From: Methylococcaceae bacterium
Lineage (GTDB): Bacteria > Pseudomonadota > Gammaproteobacteria > Methylococcales > Methylomonadaceae
Length of the DNA stretch: 52,736 nt
Direction of reading: 5' to 3'
Assembly: GCA_947505105.1 (NCBI GenBank)
Contig: CANNKG010000013.1
Coordinates: 1-52,736, forward strand
In this document: piece by piece, positions 37,603-47,139 of the stretch
Layout: each line of letters opens with the position of its first letter
Position numbering within the stretch: the stretch's first letter is position 1
Made by a program: the position numbers and the translations under genes
Notes under the pieces: generated by a model
Database searches by the model: none
The model's input: only the letters and a program-made list of their open reading frames with translations
Told to the model about the DNA's origin: nothing

Positions 37603-37998
37603 TTACTGATTTGGCAATATTTGATGAATAATTCCCATTAAATCGATCGGGCTGAATGGCTTGGTTAAGTAATAATCAGCTCCCGCTTGTTGGCCTTGTT
37701 CAAGATCGTCCTGTTGTGTGCATGCGGTTAGTAGAATAATCTTGTACTGTTGAGCATTTGGCCACGCTTTGATCATTTGGCACAGTTGAAAGCCATTCAT
37801 ATCCCCAGGCATCATCACATCGAGAACAATTAATTCAGGGCTTTCATTTTTGATAATTGGCAGTGCCTTTTCTGAGCTATCTGCTTCAAACAATATAAAA
37901 CGTGGGTCGGAAAGCGTTAGGCGCAATAAATAGCGGATCGTAGTGCTGTCATCGACAATCAGAATTTTACGCTGATGATTGTCAGAGGTTATTTCCAT
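37603..37998 (-). CDS. Single-domain response regulator (CheY-like)
   Basis: A 131-residue receiver domain with no output domain. Acidic pair in ILIVDDSTTIR, phospho-acceptor Asp in ELIVLDVMMPGDMNG, switch Thr in IILLTACTQ and the invariant Lys in YYLTKPFSP. Such stand-alone receivers relay phosphate to motor, pilus or diguanylate-type partners (CheY, PilG, PilH). The partner is not encoded nearby. The gene stands alone. Confidence 0.9.
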   Translation of the reverse strand: MEITSDNHQRKILIVDDSTTIRYLLRLTLSDPRFILFEADSSEKALPIIKNESPELIVLDVMMPGDMNGFQLCQMIKAWPNAQQYKIILLTACTQQDDLEQGQQAGADYYLTKPFSPIDLMGIIHQILPNQ

Positions 37999-38357
37999 GG
38001 CTTTTAACTTGATTAAAGTGAGTGAAAAAGTGCCTTACTAAACTAGTCGTCGGAGTCAATTTAGAACGCAAGTTCACTTGCTAGTGCAAAAAAACGTAGA
38101 GCACACTGTGCGTATCTGGCATTATTATTTAAGCGATAAATAATACTCCAAAGCGTGTCAAGGTGTGCAAGTTTCAGGTAAATAACAGCAATTCTAAATT
38201 TGCACAGTCTGGCGCCCCTTGGCCGAAGAACGCCGTAAACTCATCAATGGATGGGGGGGTACGGCGGTATCCATGCTGCAGACATTTCGCTTACCCCTTC
38301 CTGAGGCCGTATATTGGCTTCAGGTTGGATTAGTCATCATTGGTTAATTTTGGAAGC
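37999..38357. other. 359-bp intergenic region
   Basis: Promoter region of the leftward response-regulator gene, which then merges into the degenerate repeat element at 38184-38326. No gene seen. Confidence 0.5.
38184..38326. mobile_element. Degenerate copy of the MITE-like repeat
   Basis: Aligns by eye with 32408-32569: the left end CAGCAATTCTAAATTTG, then GAAGAACGCCGTAAAC, a G-run, ACGG and TTCGCTTA, ending TATTGGCTTCA. Overall identity is about two thirds. The right terminal repeat has largely decayed, so this copy is probably old. Confidence 0.5.
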
Positions 38358-38813
38358 TTATTGCGTCGAGGGTTGGTAGTTCACCGTAAAATCACGCAAG
38401 GTTTCAAGCGCTAAAGGGAGTTGCATTGGATTGGGTAATTGAAATGCGTTTACGCCAACCCGTGACAGATAAAACACCTGATCCACCATAAAATTGCCCA
38501 CGGCGCGGATTTCGCCCTGGTATTTGTAGTGATGGCGTAACATTCGGGCGTGACTGAACGCGCGCCCATCGGTATAAACCGGGAAATCGACTTCCACTAA
38601 GCTAATTTTATCCAAATCCGTCGCTAAATCGGCTGAATTATCCGCTGGCGCTAAACGCACGCCAACCTTACCGGTATGCTGAAGTAACGTTTCCCGTTCT
38701 TTTTGCCAGCGGTTCAGGGTTACTGAAATGTCGCCACTCGTTGGCAGGGTTTGATCGTCGGCAATAAATTGCAGCCGATCGTTAATTATTTGTTGATCTT
38801 TAATGAGTTGCAT
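38358..38813 (-). CDS. DUF934 protein, partner of sulfite reductase
   Basis: A 151-residue DUF934-family protein, annotated widely as probably involved in sulfite reduction. It shows DLDKISLVEVDFPVYTDGRAFSHARMLRHHY and QVFYLSRVGVNAFQLP, typical of the family. ATG 38813 overlaps the end of the reductase gene by 14 bp, which implies translational coupling; a longer frame reaching 38843 has no better start. Its exact biochemical role is not known to me. Confidence 0.85.
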   Translation of the reverse strand: MQLIKDQQIINDRLQFIADDQTLPTSGDISVTLNRWQKERETLLQHTGKVGVRLAPADNSADLATDLDKISLVEVDFPVYTDGRAFSHARMLRHHYKYQGEIRAVGNFMVDQVFYLSRVGVNAFQLPNPMQLPLALETLRDFTVNYQPSTQ

Positions 38814-40455
38814 AAACCTGCTCTTTAAATGGTTCCAAGCCAATCCGTTTTACGGTGTTCAAAAAAGTTTCGTCTGGATCAAGGCGTCGCTTGATATAAA
38901 CATCCAGAATATTCAAAATTGCCGAAGTGATTTCATGCTTCGCAACCGATGGACCTAAGCGCTCACCAATGGCGGCTTCGTTTTCAGAAGATCCCCCAAG
39001 TGTAATCTGATACCATTCCACGCCTTTTTTATCGACGCCCAAGATACCGATGTGGCCAACGCTTTGATGGGCGCAGCCGTTCATGCAGCCGGAGAAATTA
39101 ACTTTAATGTCGCCGAGATCGTGAATGTAGTCCAGATTATCTAATGCCAAGTTGATTTCTTTGGTCACGTCGATTGAGCTGGCGTTGGCCAGTGAACAGA
39201 AATCAAGGCCCGGACAGCAGATGATGTCGGTGACGGTGCCCATATTCGGGGTGGCCAGATTTAAAGCGCTAAGTGCTTGCCAAAGTGGAAAAATATCACT
39301 TTGTTTGACATCGGCCAGCAGTATGTTTTGTCGATGAGTGCTGCGAATCAAGCCAAAGCTATATTGGTCGGCAAGATCGGCTACCGCGTCAAGCTGAGCA
39401 TCTGTGATATCGCCGGGTGGAATTTCCGGAGCTTTTAATGAAACAAAGACAGCACGATATCCGGGAATTTTGTGTTCGACGGTATTGTGTTTTGCCCAGG
39501 CGGCGAATTCAGCATTAGCGCTTAAGTGTTCGGCGTAGCTTTGATCATTTTTTGCGTTGGCTTCGTACGCAGGGGGAATGAAATGCGCTTTGATTTCTTG
39601 AATGCGTTCATTGCTGACTTCAAGTTCATCTTTAATCTTGAGCCATTCCGCTTCAACTTGTTCGGTAATTTTGGCAAGACCTTCTTCTTTAACAAGGATT
39701 TTGATCCGGGCTTTATATTTATTGTCTCGACGTCCGTATAAATTGTAGATTCTGACGATTGCTTCCAAATAAGACAGAATGTGCTTAAGTTCTAAAAATT
39801 CTTTGATGACTTGGCCAATGACAGGGGTTCTGCCAAGGCCCCCGCCCACAAAGACTTTAAAGCCTAATTCTCCGGCAGAGTTTTTGATCAGATGCAGGCC
39901 GATGTCATGGAACTGCGTAGCGGCTCGGTCGCGTGTCGCGCCGGTGACCGCAATTTTAAATTTGCGCGGCAAATAGGCAAATTCAGGATGAAAACTGGTC
40001 CATTGACGGATGATTTCGCAATAAGGACGAGGGTCTGCAATCTCATCGGTGCAAATCCCGGCCAAATGGTCGGTGGTGGTGTTGCGCATGCAGTTGCCGC
40101 TGGTTTGAATCGCATGCATTTGTACAGTTGCCAATTCTGCGAGAATTTCCGGAACTTTGGAAAGTTCAGGCCAGTTGTATTGGATATTTTGGCGGGTCGT
40201 AAAATGGCAATAGCCTTTATCGTAGGTTCGGGCGATATGCGCGAGTTTACGTAATTGTTTTGAAGATAATAAGCCATAAGGGCCGGCTACGCGCAGCATC
40301 GGTGCATGGGTTTGGACATACAGCCCATTCATCAGCCTTAAGGTGCGGAAGTGATCTTCAGGAATTTCGCCGTTTAAAAAACGTTCGGTCTGACCCTTAA
40401 ATTGGGCGACGCGTTCGTCAATAATGGTTTGATCAGTTTGATTATACTTATACAT
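38800..40455 (-). CDS. Assimilatory nitrite/sulfite reductase (siroheme and 4Fe-4S)
   Basis: A 551-residue siroheme reductase of the ferredoxin-dependent or CysI type. It has the two-fold repeat of the family, GYCHFTTRQNIQYNW near the N-terminus, a second-half SFGLIRSTHRQNILL, and the 4Fe-4S and siroheme ligands in CCPGLDFCSLA and SGCMNGCAHQ. The linked DUF934 gene points to sulfite rather than nitrite as substrate, giving sulfide for cysteine synthesis. No CysJ flavoprotein is adjacent. It starts at ATG 40455. Confidence 0.9.
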   Translation of the reverse strand: MYKYNQTDQTIIDERVAQFKGQTERFLNGEIPEDHFRTLRLMNGLYVQTHAPMLRVAGPYGLLSSKQLRKLAHIARTYDKGYCHFTTRQNIQYNWPELSKVPEILAELATVQMHAIQTSGNCMRNTTTDHLAGICTDEIADPRPYCEIIRQWTSFHPEFAYLPRKFKIAVTGATRDRAATQFHDIGLHLIKNSAGELGFKVFVGGGLGRTPVIGQVIKEFLELKHILSYLEAIVRIYNLYGRRDNKYKARIKILVKEEGLAKITEQVEAEWLKIKDELEVSNERIQEIKAHFIPPAYEANAKNDQSYAEHLSANAEFAAWAKHNTVEHKIPGYRAVFVSLKAPEIPPGDITDAQLDAVADLADQYSFGLIRSTHRQNILLADVKQSDIFPLWQALSALNLATPNMGTVTDIICCPGLDFCSLANASSIDVTKEINLALDNLDYIHDLGDIKVNFSGCMNGCAHQSVGHIGILGVDKKGVEWYQITLGGSSENEAAIGERLGPSVAKHEITSAILNILDVYIKRRLDPDETFLNTVKRIGLEPFKEQVYATH

Positions 40456-40612
40456 GGGTTAAGCGCTAGGTTAGAAAGACTAAATCATGAGTAATTTAGT
40501 CAATATTATACTGCACACCATAAAATGACAAAGCTTATTATTAGATGCTATGATTGAGGGTAATTTTTAATTTTAATAAAGCAGTTTGATAATTTTTGAG
40601 GAGGATGTTTTG

Positions 40613-41971
40613 GTGCGCTTACTATTTTTACTATTAACACTGGTGCTGTTGCCGGGTTATGCTTTTGCCGGGAGCTTTGAAAATCTGGGCTTAACAGGGA
40701 CTGAACGTGGTATTTACACGGTTTTGATTTTTATAATAGCCTATGGCTTTGTGATGGCCGAGGAGTTTACGCATCTTCGAAAATCCAAACCGGTTATTTT
40801 GGCAGCAGGTATTATCTGGGCTCATGCGGCTATTTTGGCGCAAGAGGCGGGCGTTTCAACTGACGATTTACACGCGGCTTTCGAATATAATCTGACCGAA
40901 TACGCTGAACTAATGTTGTTTTTGTTGGTTGCGATGACCTACATCAATTCAATGGCTGAGCGTAATGTGTTTGAAGCGCTGCGTTCATGGATGGTTAGAA
41001 AGCAATTCGGGTATCGTAAATTGTTTTTAATTACCGGTGTCGTTACGTTCTTTTTATCAGCGGTTGCGGACAATTTGACCGCGGCTTTATTGGTAGGTGC
41101 TGTTGTATTAGCCGTAGGCGGAACTAATGAGAAATTTATCAGCATTGGTTTCGTGAACTTGGTAATTGCGGCAAACGCGGGTGGCGCTTTTTGCCCATTC
41201 GGTGACATCACCACTTTAATGGTATGGCAAGCCGGTTATGCCGAATTTTTCGATTTTTTTAGATTGTTTGTCCCTTCGTTTGTGAACTATGCGATTCCGG
41301 CAACTTTCATGTACTTGGCTATTCCGGATGAGCAACCGGCTGCCAGTGATGAAGAAGCAGTCAAGTTGAAACCAGGCGCGGTCACGATCTGTGTCATGTT
41401 TTTATTCACAATTGCTACAGCGGTCAGTTTCAAACAGATTCTTCATTTGCCGCCATTCATGGGCATGATGGTTGGTTTGTCGATCTTGATGCTTTACGGT
41501 TACTACCTCAAAGTTAAGTTTACCGTAGAGGGTGAAGCGGGCTTTGATATTTTCAATAAAGTGCGTCATGCTGAGTGGGATACCTTGTTATTCTTCTTTG
41601 GAGTAGTATTCGGTGTGGGCGGTTTAGGCTATATCGGTTATCTGGAGTTGTTGTCAGGCGCCATGTATGACGGCTTAGGCGCAACCACTGCGAACATTTT
41701 GGTTGGTTTGATTTCTGCGATTGTGGATAACATCCCAGTAATGTTTGCGGTATTGAATATGGGTCTGGATATGGACTTATACCAATGGTTATTGGTTACG
41801 TTGACCGCTGGAGTGGGTGGTTCATTGTTATCGGTTGGTTCAGCGGCAGGTGTTGCATTGATGGGCCAATCCAATCACAAATATACCTTCTTTAGCCATT
41901 TGAAATGGACGCCCGTCATTGCAGCAGGTTATGCAGGCAGTATTATTGTGCATTACATGATTAACGGCTAG
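40613..41971 (+). CDS. nhaD: NhaD-type Na+/H+ antiporter
   Basis: A 452-residue inner-membrane antiporter of the ion-transporter superfamily, with about a dozen hydrophobic segments. Typical NhaD blocks are VADNLTAALLVGAVVLAVGG, VIAANAGGAFCPFGDITTLM, GLISAIVDNIPVMFAVL and SLLSVGSAAGVALMGQ. The Asp and Thr in the paired motifs DNLTAAL and DNIPVMF mark the two inverted halves. The start is GTG 40613 (or TTG 40610), 8 bp after GAGGAGGA; the product then begins with a signal-like helix. It likely exports Na+ for pH and salt balance. A terminator follows. Confidence 0.9.
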   Translation: MRLLFLLLTLVLLPGYAFAGSFENLGLTGTERGIYTVLIFIIAYGFVMAEEFTHLRKSKPVILAAGIIWAHAAILAQEAGVSTDDLHAAFEYNLTEYAELMLFLLVAMTYINSMAERNVFEALRSWMVRKQFGYRKLFLITGVVTFFLSAVADNLTAALLVGAVVLAVGGTNEKFISIGFVNLVIAANAGGAFCPFGDITTLMVWQAGYAEFFDFFRLFVPSFVNYAIPATFMYLAIPDEQPAASDEEAVKLKPGAVTICVMFLFTIATAVSFKQILHLPPFMGMMVGLSILMLYGYYLKVKFTVEGEAGFDIFNKVRHAEWDTLLFFFGVVFGVGGLGYIGYLELLSGAMYDGLGATTANILVGLISAIVDNIPVMFAVLNMGLDMDLYQWLLVTLTAGVGGSLLSVGSAAGVALMGQSNHKYTFFSHLKWTPVIAAGYAGSIIVHYMING

Positions 41972-42016
41972 TTTGTCCAAACATTGCCGTGTCTTGGCGC
42001 GGCAAGTTACTCAATT

Positions 42017-42049
42017 AAGGTCGATGCCCATGTGGCTTCGGCCTTTTTT
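42017..42049 (+). terminator. Rho-independent terminator of nhaD
   Basis: AAGGTCGATGCC and GGCTTCGGCCTT pair over 12 bp with one G-T pair and one mismatch, followed by TTTT. Confidence 0.85.
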
Positions 42050-42093
42050 GTTTTTGGGGTGGTGTGTAGTTAAAAACAGTTTCGAGGAAAGAA

Positions 42094-43341
42094 ATGTCAA
42101 ATGATTTGACCTTAAAGCAGGTTTTGCTGAATAAAGCCATGTTGATATGCATATTGACAGGTTTTAGTTCGGGTTTGCCCTTGTACATTTTGATCAGTCT
42201 TGTGCCTGCTTGGTTGCGCTCTGAAGGCGTTGATTTAAAAGCCATCGGTTTATTTGCACTGATTCAATTACCCTTTACTTGGAAATTTTTGTGGGCACCG
42301 ATATTCGACCGATTTACGCCACCGTTAGGACGGCGGCGAGGTTGGTTAATACTGACCCAAGTGGCTTTATTGGCAACCATTCCGATATTCGGTGTGTTAA
42401 ATCCTAAGCTGGATTTAAGTATGATTGCCTTGTTGGCAGGGATCATGGCCTTTTTTAGCGCTTCACAGGATATTGTGTTGGATGCTTATCGACGTGAATT
42501 ATTGCTGGATGAAGAACTGGGGCTGGGCAATGCGATTCATGTTAATGCTTATAAAATTGCCGGGTTGGTGCCTGGATCGCTATCTCTTATCCTGGCGGAT
42601 TATTTGCCGTGGCAATCGGTTTATTCAATTACCGCACTGTTTATGTTGCCCGGATTGCTCATGACTCTTTGGATTAGTGAGCCGGTTTTGAAAAACGGTG
42701 CGCCGAAATCACTCAGGGCTGCGGTTGTGGAACCCTTTCGTGAATTTATGCAGCGTCATGGCTGGCAGTCGGCGTTATGGACGCTTAGTTTTATTTTCTT
42801 TTATAAATTAGGCGACAGTATGGCGACCGCTCTGGCGACGCCGTTTTATCTTGATTTGGGCTTTACTAAAACCGAAATTGGCCTAGTGGCTAAAAATGCC
42901 GGGTTATGGCCCAGTGTGGTTGGCGGCTTATTGGGTGGGTTGTGGATGGTTAAATTGGGTGTTAATCGCGCCTTGTGGTTGTTTGGTCTCGTGCAAATGG
43001 TCGCAATTCTTGGATTTGCAGGGCTTGCTTGGCTGGGAAAGGATTTGGTTTGGTTAGCGGTCGTTATCGGCGTTGAAGCGTTAGGTGTGGGGCTGGGAAC
43101 GGCTGCTTTTGTGGCGTTTATCGCCCAAACTACTCATCCTTTATATACTGCGACGCAATTTGCGCTGTTTACCAGTTTAGCTGCGGTACCTAGAACCTTC
43201 GCGAATGCGGCGACCGGGTATCTGGTGAGTTGGTTGGGTTGGGAAATGTTTTTTTTGCTATGTTTTGCGCTGGCAATTCCAGGGATGTTGTTGTTATTTA
43301 AAGTTGCCCCATGGCATGGTCGATATGAGTCGTTGAAGTAG
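42094..43341 (+). CDS. ampG: AmpG-like muropeptide permease (MFS)
   Basis: A 415-residue 12-helix major facilitator protein of the AmpG type, which imports anhydro-muropeptides for cell-wall recycling. Family features are FSSGLPLYILISLVPAWLRSEGV, FTWKFLWAPIFDRFTPP, GRRRGWL, SASQDIVLDAYRRELL and YKLGDSMATALATPFYLDLGFTKTEIG. RBS GAGGAAAG precedes ATG 42094. It is convergent with the exonuclease gene with only 7 bp between stop codons. Confidence 0.88.
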   Translation: MSNDLTLKQVLLNKAMLICILTGFSSGLPLYILISLVPAWLRSEGVDLKAIGLFALIQLPFTWKFLWAPIFDRFTPPLGRRRGWLILTQVALLATIPIFGVLNPKLDLSMIALLAGIMAFFSASQDIVLDAYRRELLLDEELGLGNAIHVNAYKIAGLVPGSLSLILADYLPWQSVYSITALFMLPGLLMTLWISEPVLKNGAPKSLRAAVVEPFREFMQRHGWQSALWTLSFIFFYKLGDSMATALATPFYLDLGFTKTEIGLVAKNAGLWPSVVGGLLGGLWMVKLGVNRALWLFGLVQMVAILGFAGLAWLGKDLVWLAVVIGVEALGVGLGTAAFVAFIAQTTHPLYTATQFALFTSLAAVPRTFANAATGYLVSWLGWEMFFLLCFALAIPGMLLLFKVAPWHGRYESLK

Positions 43342-43348
43342 TTGAAAT

Positions 43349-44122
43349 TTAAAAGGGGTAATCGTAATCAATAATGAGTGGTGCGTGATCGGAAAATCGC
43401 GCAGTTTTGAAAATTGATGCGGATTTAATGGTATTGATCAGTGAGGCGCTGATGATTTGATAATCAATGCGCCAGCCGGCATTGTTTGCCCAGGCTTGGC
43501 CTCTGCTTGACCACCATGTATATTGACCCGCCGAGGGGTCAATGATTCTGAACGCATCGAGCCATTGTCCGGTTTCGAACAGGCGATCAAGCCAGGCACG
43601 TTCTTCCGGGAGAAAACCGGGCTTGTGTAGATTGCCGCGCCAATTTTTCAAATCGATTTCCCGGTGAGCGATATTCCAGTCGCCGCAGATAATCATGTCG
43701 CGTTTTTGTTGGGCGCGCTGTTTTAGGTAGGGTTCGAAACGTTCAAGAAAGTTGAATTTGACGGCTTGTCGCGCTTCGCCGGAGGAACCGGAGGGTAAGT
43801 AGATCGAGATTAGGCTTATATTGCCGAATTCAGCTTCAATAAATCGACCTTCTTGGTCGATATCTTCCCAGCCAATGCCGTAGGAAACCTTATTCGGGGC
43901 CCGAGTGGTAAAGATCGCAACGCCACTATAGCCCTTTTTTTGGGCTGGATGATAAAAACAGTGATAATTCGGTGGCCAGAAGGTCGGATTGACGAGTTGG
44001 TCGGGGTGGGCTTTAAGCTCCTGGAGGCAGATCACATCAGCATTTTGTGTCGCTAACCAGCTAAATAAGCCTTTGCGTTCGGCCGCTCGGATTCCGTTGG
44101 TATTGAGGGTAATAATACGCAT
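43349..44122 (-). CDS. xthA: Exodeoxyribonuclease III
   Basis: A 257-residue exonuclease III / AP endonuclease used in base-excision repair. Metal and catalytic motifs are TLNTNGIRAAERKG, CLQELKA, GYSGVAIFT, SIYLPSG, CGDWNIAHREIDL, WWSSRG...GWRIDYQ and FSDHAPLIIDY. Length and motif order are normal. It is divergent from rpmE across a 94-bp gap that should contain both promoters. Confidence 0.95.
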   Translation of the reverse strand: MRIITLNTNGIRAAERKGLFSWLATQNADVICLQELKAHPDQLVNPTFWPPNYHCFYHPAQKKGYSGVAIFTTRAPNKVSYGIGWEDIDQEGRFIEAEFGNISLISIYLPSGSSGEARQAVKFNFLERFEPYLKQRAQQKRDMIICGDWNIAHREIDLKNWRGNLHKPGFLPEERAWLDRLFETGQWLDAFRIIDPSAGQYTWWSSRGQAWANNAGWRIDYQIISASLINTIKSASIFKTARFSDHAPLIIDYDYPF

Positions 44123-44216
44123 GGTTAACAGAGTCTTGCAGTTTTTTGAAGTACCACGTATTATACGCAGTTCTCCAATAATTAGCCTGCTCCGATGAGG
44201 GCAAGAAAGAAAGCTT

Positions 44217-44417
44217 ATGAAACCAGAAATTCATCCAGTATACAAACAAATCACGGTTACTTGCGGTTGTGGTAATACTTTTCAAACCGGTTCCGTATTG
44301 GCGCGTGATTTAACGATCGAGGTTTGTTCAGCTTGTCACCCATTCTATACCGGTAAGCAACGGGTAGTAGATACTGCGGGTCGTGTTGATAAATTCCGTA
44401 AAAAATACGCTAAATAG
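44217..44417 (+). CDS. rpmE: 50S ribosomal protein L31 (zinc-binding form)
   Basis: A 66-residue L31 with the zinc-binding Cys of the C+ form: CGCGNTF and [14 protein letters not shown], ending in the basic tail [18 protein letters not shown] precedes ATG 44217. This form stores zinc and is replaced by a Cys-free paralogue in zinc shortage in many bacteria. No Zur-like site was identified. Confidence 0.97.
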   Translation: MKPEIHPVYKQITVTCGCGNTFQTGSVLARDLTIEVCSACHPFYTGKQRVVDTAGRVDKFRKKYAK

Positions 44418-44490
44418 CCACATCTTTAGATTTTACTTGTGTAGCGGTCATAATTTTAGGCTATGGCAAGTAATTGATAATATAAGGGTA

Positions 44491-44517
44491 TGGCGGTTTT
44501 GAGCTATCAAGCCGCCA
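44491..44517. terminator. Hairpin between rpmE and mrcA
   Basis: TGGCGG and CCGCCA, with partial inner pairing (TT with AA), lie in the convergent gap. T-runs are short on both sides. Probably bidirectional. Confidence 0.45.
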
Positions 44518-44538
44518 ATCTCCATTCCTCTCTGTTTA

Positions 44539-46860
44539 TTAGAACAAGCTTTCAATCGTTTGTCTTAATTCTTTCACTTCAGCTTCAGGTCTGGGTCTAG
44601 GCGCGGACACTTCAGAGGCGCGAGGTTTCACAGAGCTGTCAAAATACTCCCAAATTCCCTCGCCGCTGTCTGCCGCTGCTCGTTGTCCGCTATACGGGTT
44701 GATGTAGCTGCGCACAATGCCTTCAGGTGGTTCAAGAGGTGATTCAGGCTGATCTTTGAGCGCCGTACGCATAAAATCGATCCACATCGGTAATGCGGCT
44801 TCTCCGCCGGTTTCTTTGTTGCCAAGTGGTGTTGGATTGTCAAAACCAACCCAGGCGCTTGCGGCGACCGTTTTGGTAAAGCCGTTGAACCACGCATCTT
44901 TCTGGTCATTGGTTGTGCCGGTCTTGCCGGCTAAATCGTTACGACCGAGGACCTTGGCGCGAGTCGCGGTACCGTGTTGCACGACGTCTCTTAGCATCGA
45001 ATTCATCAGGAAATTGACTGCCGGACTAATGATTCGCTTGGGGGGCTCGGGATTAGCTTGAAATAAAACTTTGCCCTCATGCGATTCAATGCGTTCGATA
45101 AAATAAGGGTTGATGAGTGAGCCGCCATTGGCAAAAACGGCATACATCCGCGCCATGTCAAGTGGCGCGGCTTCGCCACTTCCAAGCGCCATGGAAAAAG
45201 AATGAGGAACTGTTTCAGGTTTAAAGCCAAAACGGGTTGCGGTTTCAACGGCTTTATTGATTCCTACAGCCATGAGTAGTTTGATTGCGACGATATTGCG
45301 AGATTTTTTTAAGGCGTTTCTAACCGACGTTGGCCCATTAAAATCACCGCCAAAATTTTCAGGGCGCCAGCCATCTTTAAGAGAAGGGTCTTCAATGACG
45401 ATTGGCGCATCGTTGATCATAGTTGCCGGCGTAAAGCCATTTTCAAGAGCAGTAGTATAGATGATTGGCTTAAATCCGGAGCCTGGTTGACGTTTCGATT
45501 GGGTTGCTCGGTTATATTTGTTGTTGAAAAAATCGAAGCCGCCTTCTAATGCCATGATAGCGCCAGTGTTGGGGTCTAAGGCGACGAAGGCGCCTTCAAC
45601 TTGAGGAACTTGGCAGAGCGCCCATTCACCATTGTCAAGTTGACGAATCCGAATAATGTCATTCAAATTAAGTATATTGTTGATTGCCGTGTCAGACGGT
45701 GTTTGTGACCGAGTCGCCCATTTTAAATGTTTCCAGGAAATGTTGACCTGAAGGTGGTCGGCGAGTTCAGCGGTTATGGAACCATCGCTAATGGCAATGA
45801 CTCGCGCAGGAACGGTATCACCAATGTTGTTGGAGTCGGCCAAGTTTGTGGAATATCCTGGTTGTCTGGAGGGTTTTCGATAGCCGTGGCGTTGATCATA
45901 ATCGTGCAGCGCTTCTTGAAGTGCTTGGGTAGCGCTCACTTGCAATGGTTGGGTAATCGTGGTGTAGACGGATAATCCATCACCGTAGGCCGCTTCCTCG
46001 CCATAATGTTCTATCACGTACTGGCGAGCCATTTCTGCAATGTAAGGGGCATTGAGTTCAATACGTTGTTCCGGTGCGATAGTTGTGGCGGCGGTCACAG
46101 GTTGAATCAGCGCTGTATCAAGTTGTTCTTGATCAATGTAAGCGAGTTCATGCATTCTGCGCAATACGTAATCGCGACGCTGTTGCGCGCGATCAGCGTC
46201 GGTAATTGGGTTATAGAGTGATGGTCCCTTCGGGAGGCCAGCGATTAACGCATATTCTGCGAGATTAAGGTCGTTGAGCGGTCGGCCGAAATAAGTTTCA
46301 GCGGCCGCAATAACCCCATAGGAGCGTTGACCTAGATAGATCTTGTTTAGATACAGCTCAAGAATTTGGCGTTTGGTGAATGCTGCTTCAATTTTTAGCG
46401 CAAGGATAATTTCTTTAAGTTTACGAATATAGGTCTTTTCCGAAGAGAGTAAAAAATTACGGGTCACTTGCATGGTGATGGTGCTTCCACCCTGTCTCTT
46501 TTTTCCCGTCATCACCAATTGAATAAATGCGCGCGCTAACCCCTGATAATCAACGCCTGGATGTTCAAAAAAGCGATCATCTTCAGCTGCCAAAAAAGCG
46601 TTGATTAATTGCGGGGGGACGTCCTCAATCTTAATCGGGGTGCGTTTTTTTTCTCCAAAGCGTGCAATCAATAAATTATCGTGACTATAGACTTTTAGAG
46701 GTATTTGATACTGGACGTTTTGGAGTGAATGAACATCCGGCAGGTTGTCAAAAATTGGCTTGATAAACAAATAAGCTGCTATTGCTGAACAAACAATAAT
46801 AGAAAAACAAAGTAATATTAATACTTTGAATATGCTATACCGCAGAGATTTTTTAGTCAC
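44539..46860 (-). CDS. mrcA: Penicillin-binding protein 1A (bifunctional transglycosylase/transpeptidase)
   Basis: A 773-residue peptidoglycan synthase with a short cytoplasmic tail and one membrane helix (about residues 10-35). The glycosyltransferase domain has EDDRFFEHPGVDYQGLARA, GGSTITMQVTRNF and KLKEIILALKIE. An OB-like insert follows, then the transpeptidase domain with SGFK in RQPGSGFKP, SRN in KKSRNIVAIK and KTGTTNDQKDAWFNGFT. GTG 46860, preceded by GAGGA, is preferred over TTG 46887. It is divergent from pilM, the order found in many gammaproteobacteria, with a 279-bp shared control region. Confidence 0.93.
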   Translation of the reverse strand: MTKKSLRYSIFKVLILLCFSIIVCSAIAAYLFIKPIFDNLPDVHSLQNVQYQIPLKVYSHDNLLIARFGEKKRTPIKIEDVPPQLINAFLAAEDDRFFEHPGVDYQGLARAFIQLVMTGKKRQGGSTITMQVTRNFLLSSEKTYIRKLKEIILALKIEAAFTKRQILELYLNKIYLGQRSYGVIAAAETYFGRPLNDLNLAEYALIAGLPKGPSLYNPITDADRAQQRRDYVLRRMHELAYIDQEQLDTALIQPVTAATTIAPEQRIELNAPYIAEMARQYVIEHYGEEAAYGDGLSVYTTITQPLQVSATQALQEALHDYDQRHGYRKPSRQPGYSTNLADSNNIGDTVPARVIAISDGSITAELADHLQVNISWKHLKWATRSQTPSDTAINNILNLNDIIRIRQLDNGEWALCQVPQVEGAFVALDPNTGAIMALEGGFDFFNNKYNRATQSKRQPGSGFKPIIYTTALENGFTPATMINDAPIVIEDPSLKDGWRPENFGGDFNGPTSVRNALKKSRNIVAIKLLMAVGINKAVETATRFGFKPETVPHSFSMALGSGEAAPLDMARMYAVFANGGSLINPYFIERIESHEGKVLFQANPEPPKRIISPAVNFLMNSMLRDVVQHGTATRAKVLGRNDLAGKTGTTNDQKDAWFNGFTKTVAASAWVGFDNPTPLGNKETGGEAALPMWIDFMRTALKDQPESPLEPPEGIVRSYINPYSGQRAAADSGEGIWEYFDSSVKPRASEVSAPRPRPEAEVKELRQTIESLF

Positions 46861-47042
46861 AAAAGTCCTCAAGCATTTTGTTGTCAATCGACATTGATAA
46901 ATTGCGTTGCCTTGTAAGGAGGCAACAAACAGTCAGTGTGTGTAAAATAATCTTTTTTACAGTGCGTCACAACTCAAATAAAAAAATGTTGTGAATAAAA
47001 AAACGTTTTTATTATAAAAAATCAAAAAGGCTACTATACTTC

Positions 47043-47078
47043 AGTGGCATAGCATCGATATTGTAAGTGGTATAGCAT
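47043..47078. promoter_or_regulatory. Two 13-bp direct repeats in the pilM leader
   Basis: AGTGGCATAGCAT (47043-47055) and AGTGGTATAGCAT (47066-47078) are spaced 23 bp apart, about two helical turns, just after a -10-like TATACT (47035-47040). The pattern suggests an operator for the pilMNOPQ promoter. No matching regulator is known to me. Confidence 0.4.
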
Positions 47079-47139
47079 ATGTTAACCGCATTGTATTCTA
47101 TGGATAAATATAAGTATCAGATTTTTGAAGGAACTATAC

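Noticed and set aside
39888-40277. Overlapping frames on both strands inside the sulfite reductase gene
   Set aside because: Shadows of the reductase reading frame without motifs or start signals.
47043-47078. Sigma-54 promoter reading of TGGCATAGCAT
   Set aside because: The GG and GC dinucleotides are not at the required -24/-12 spacing; the direct-repeat interpretation fits better.
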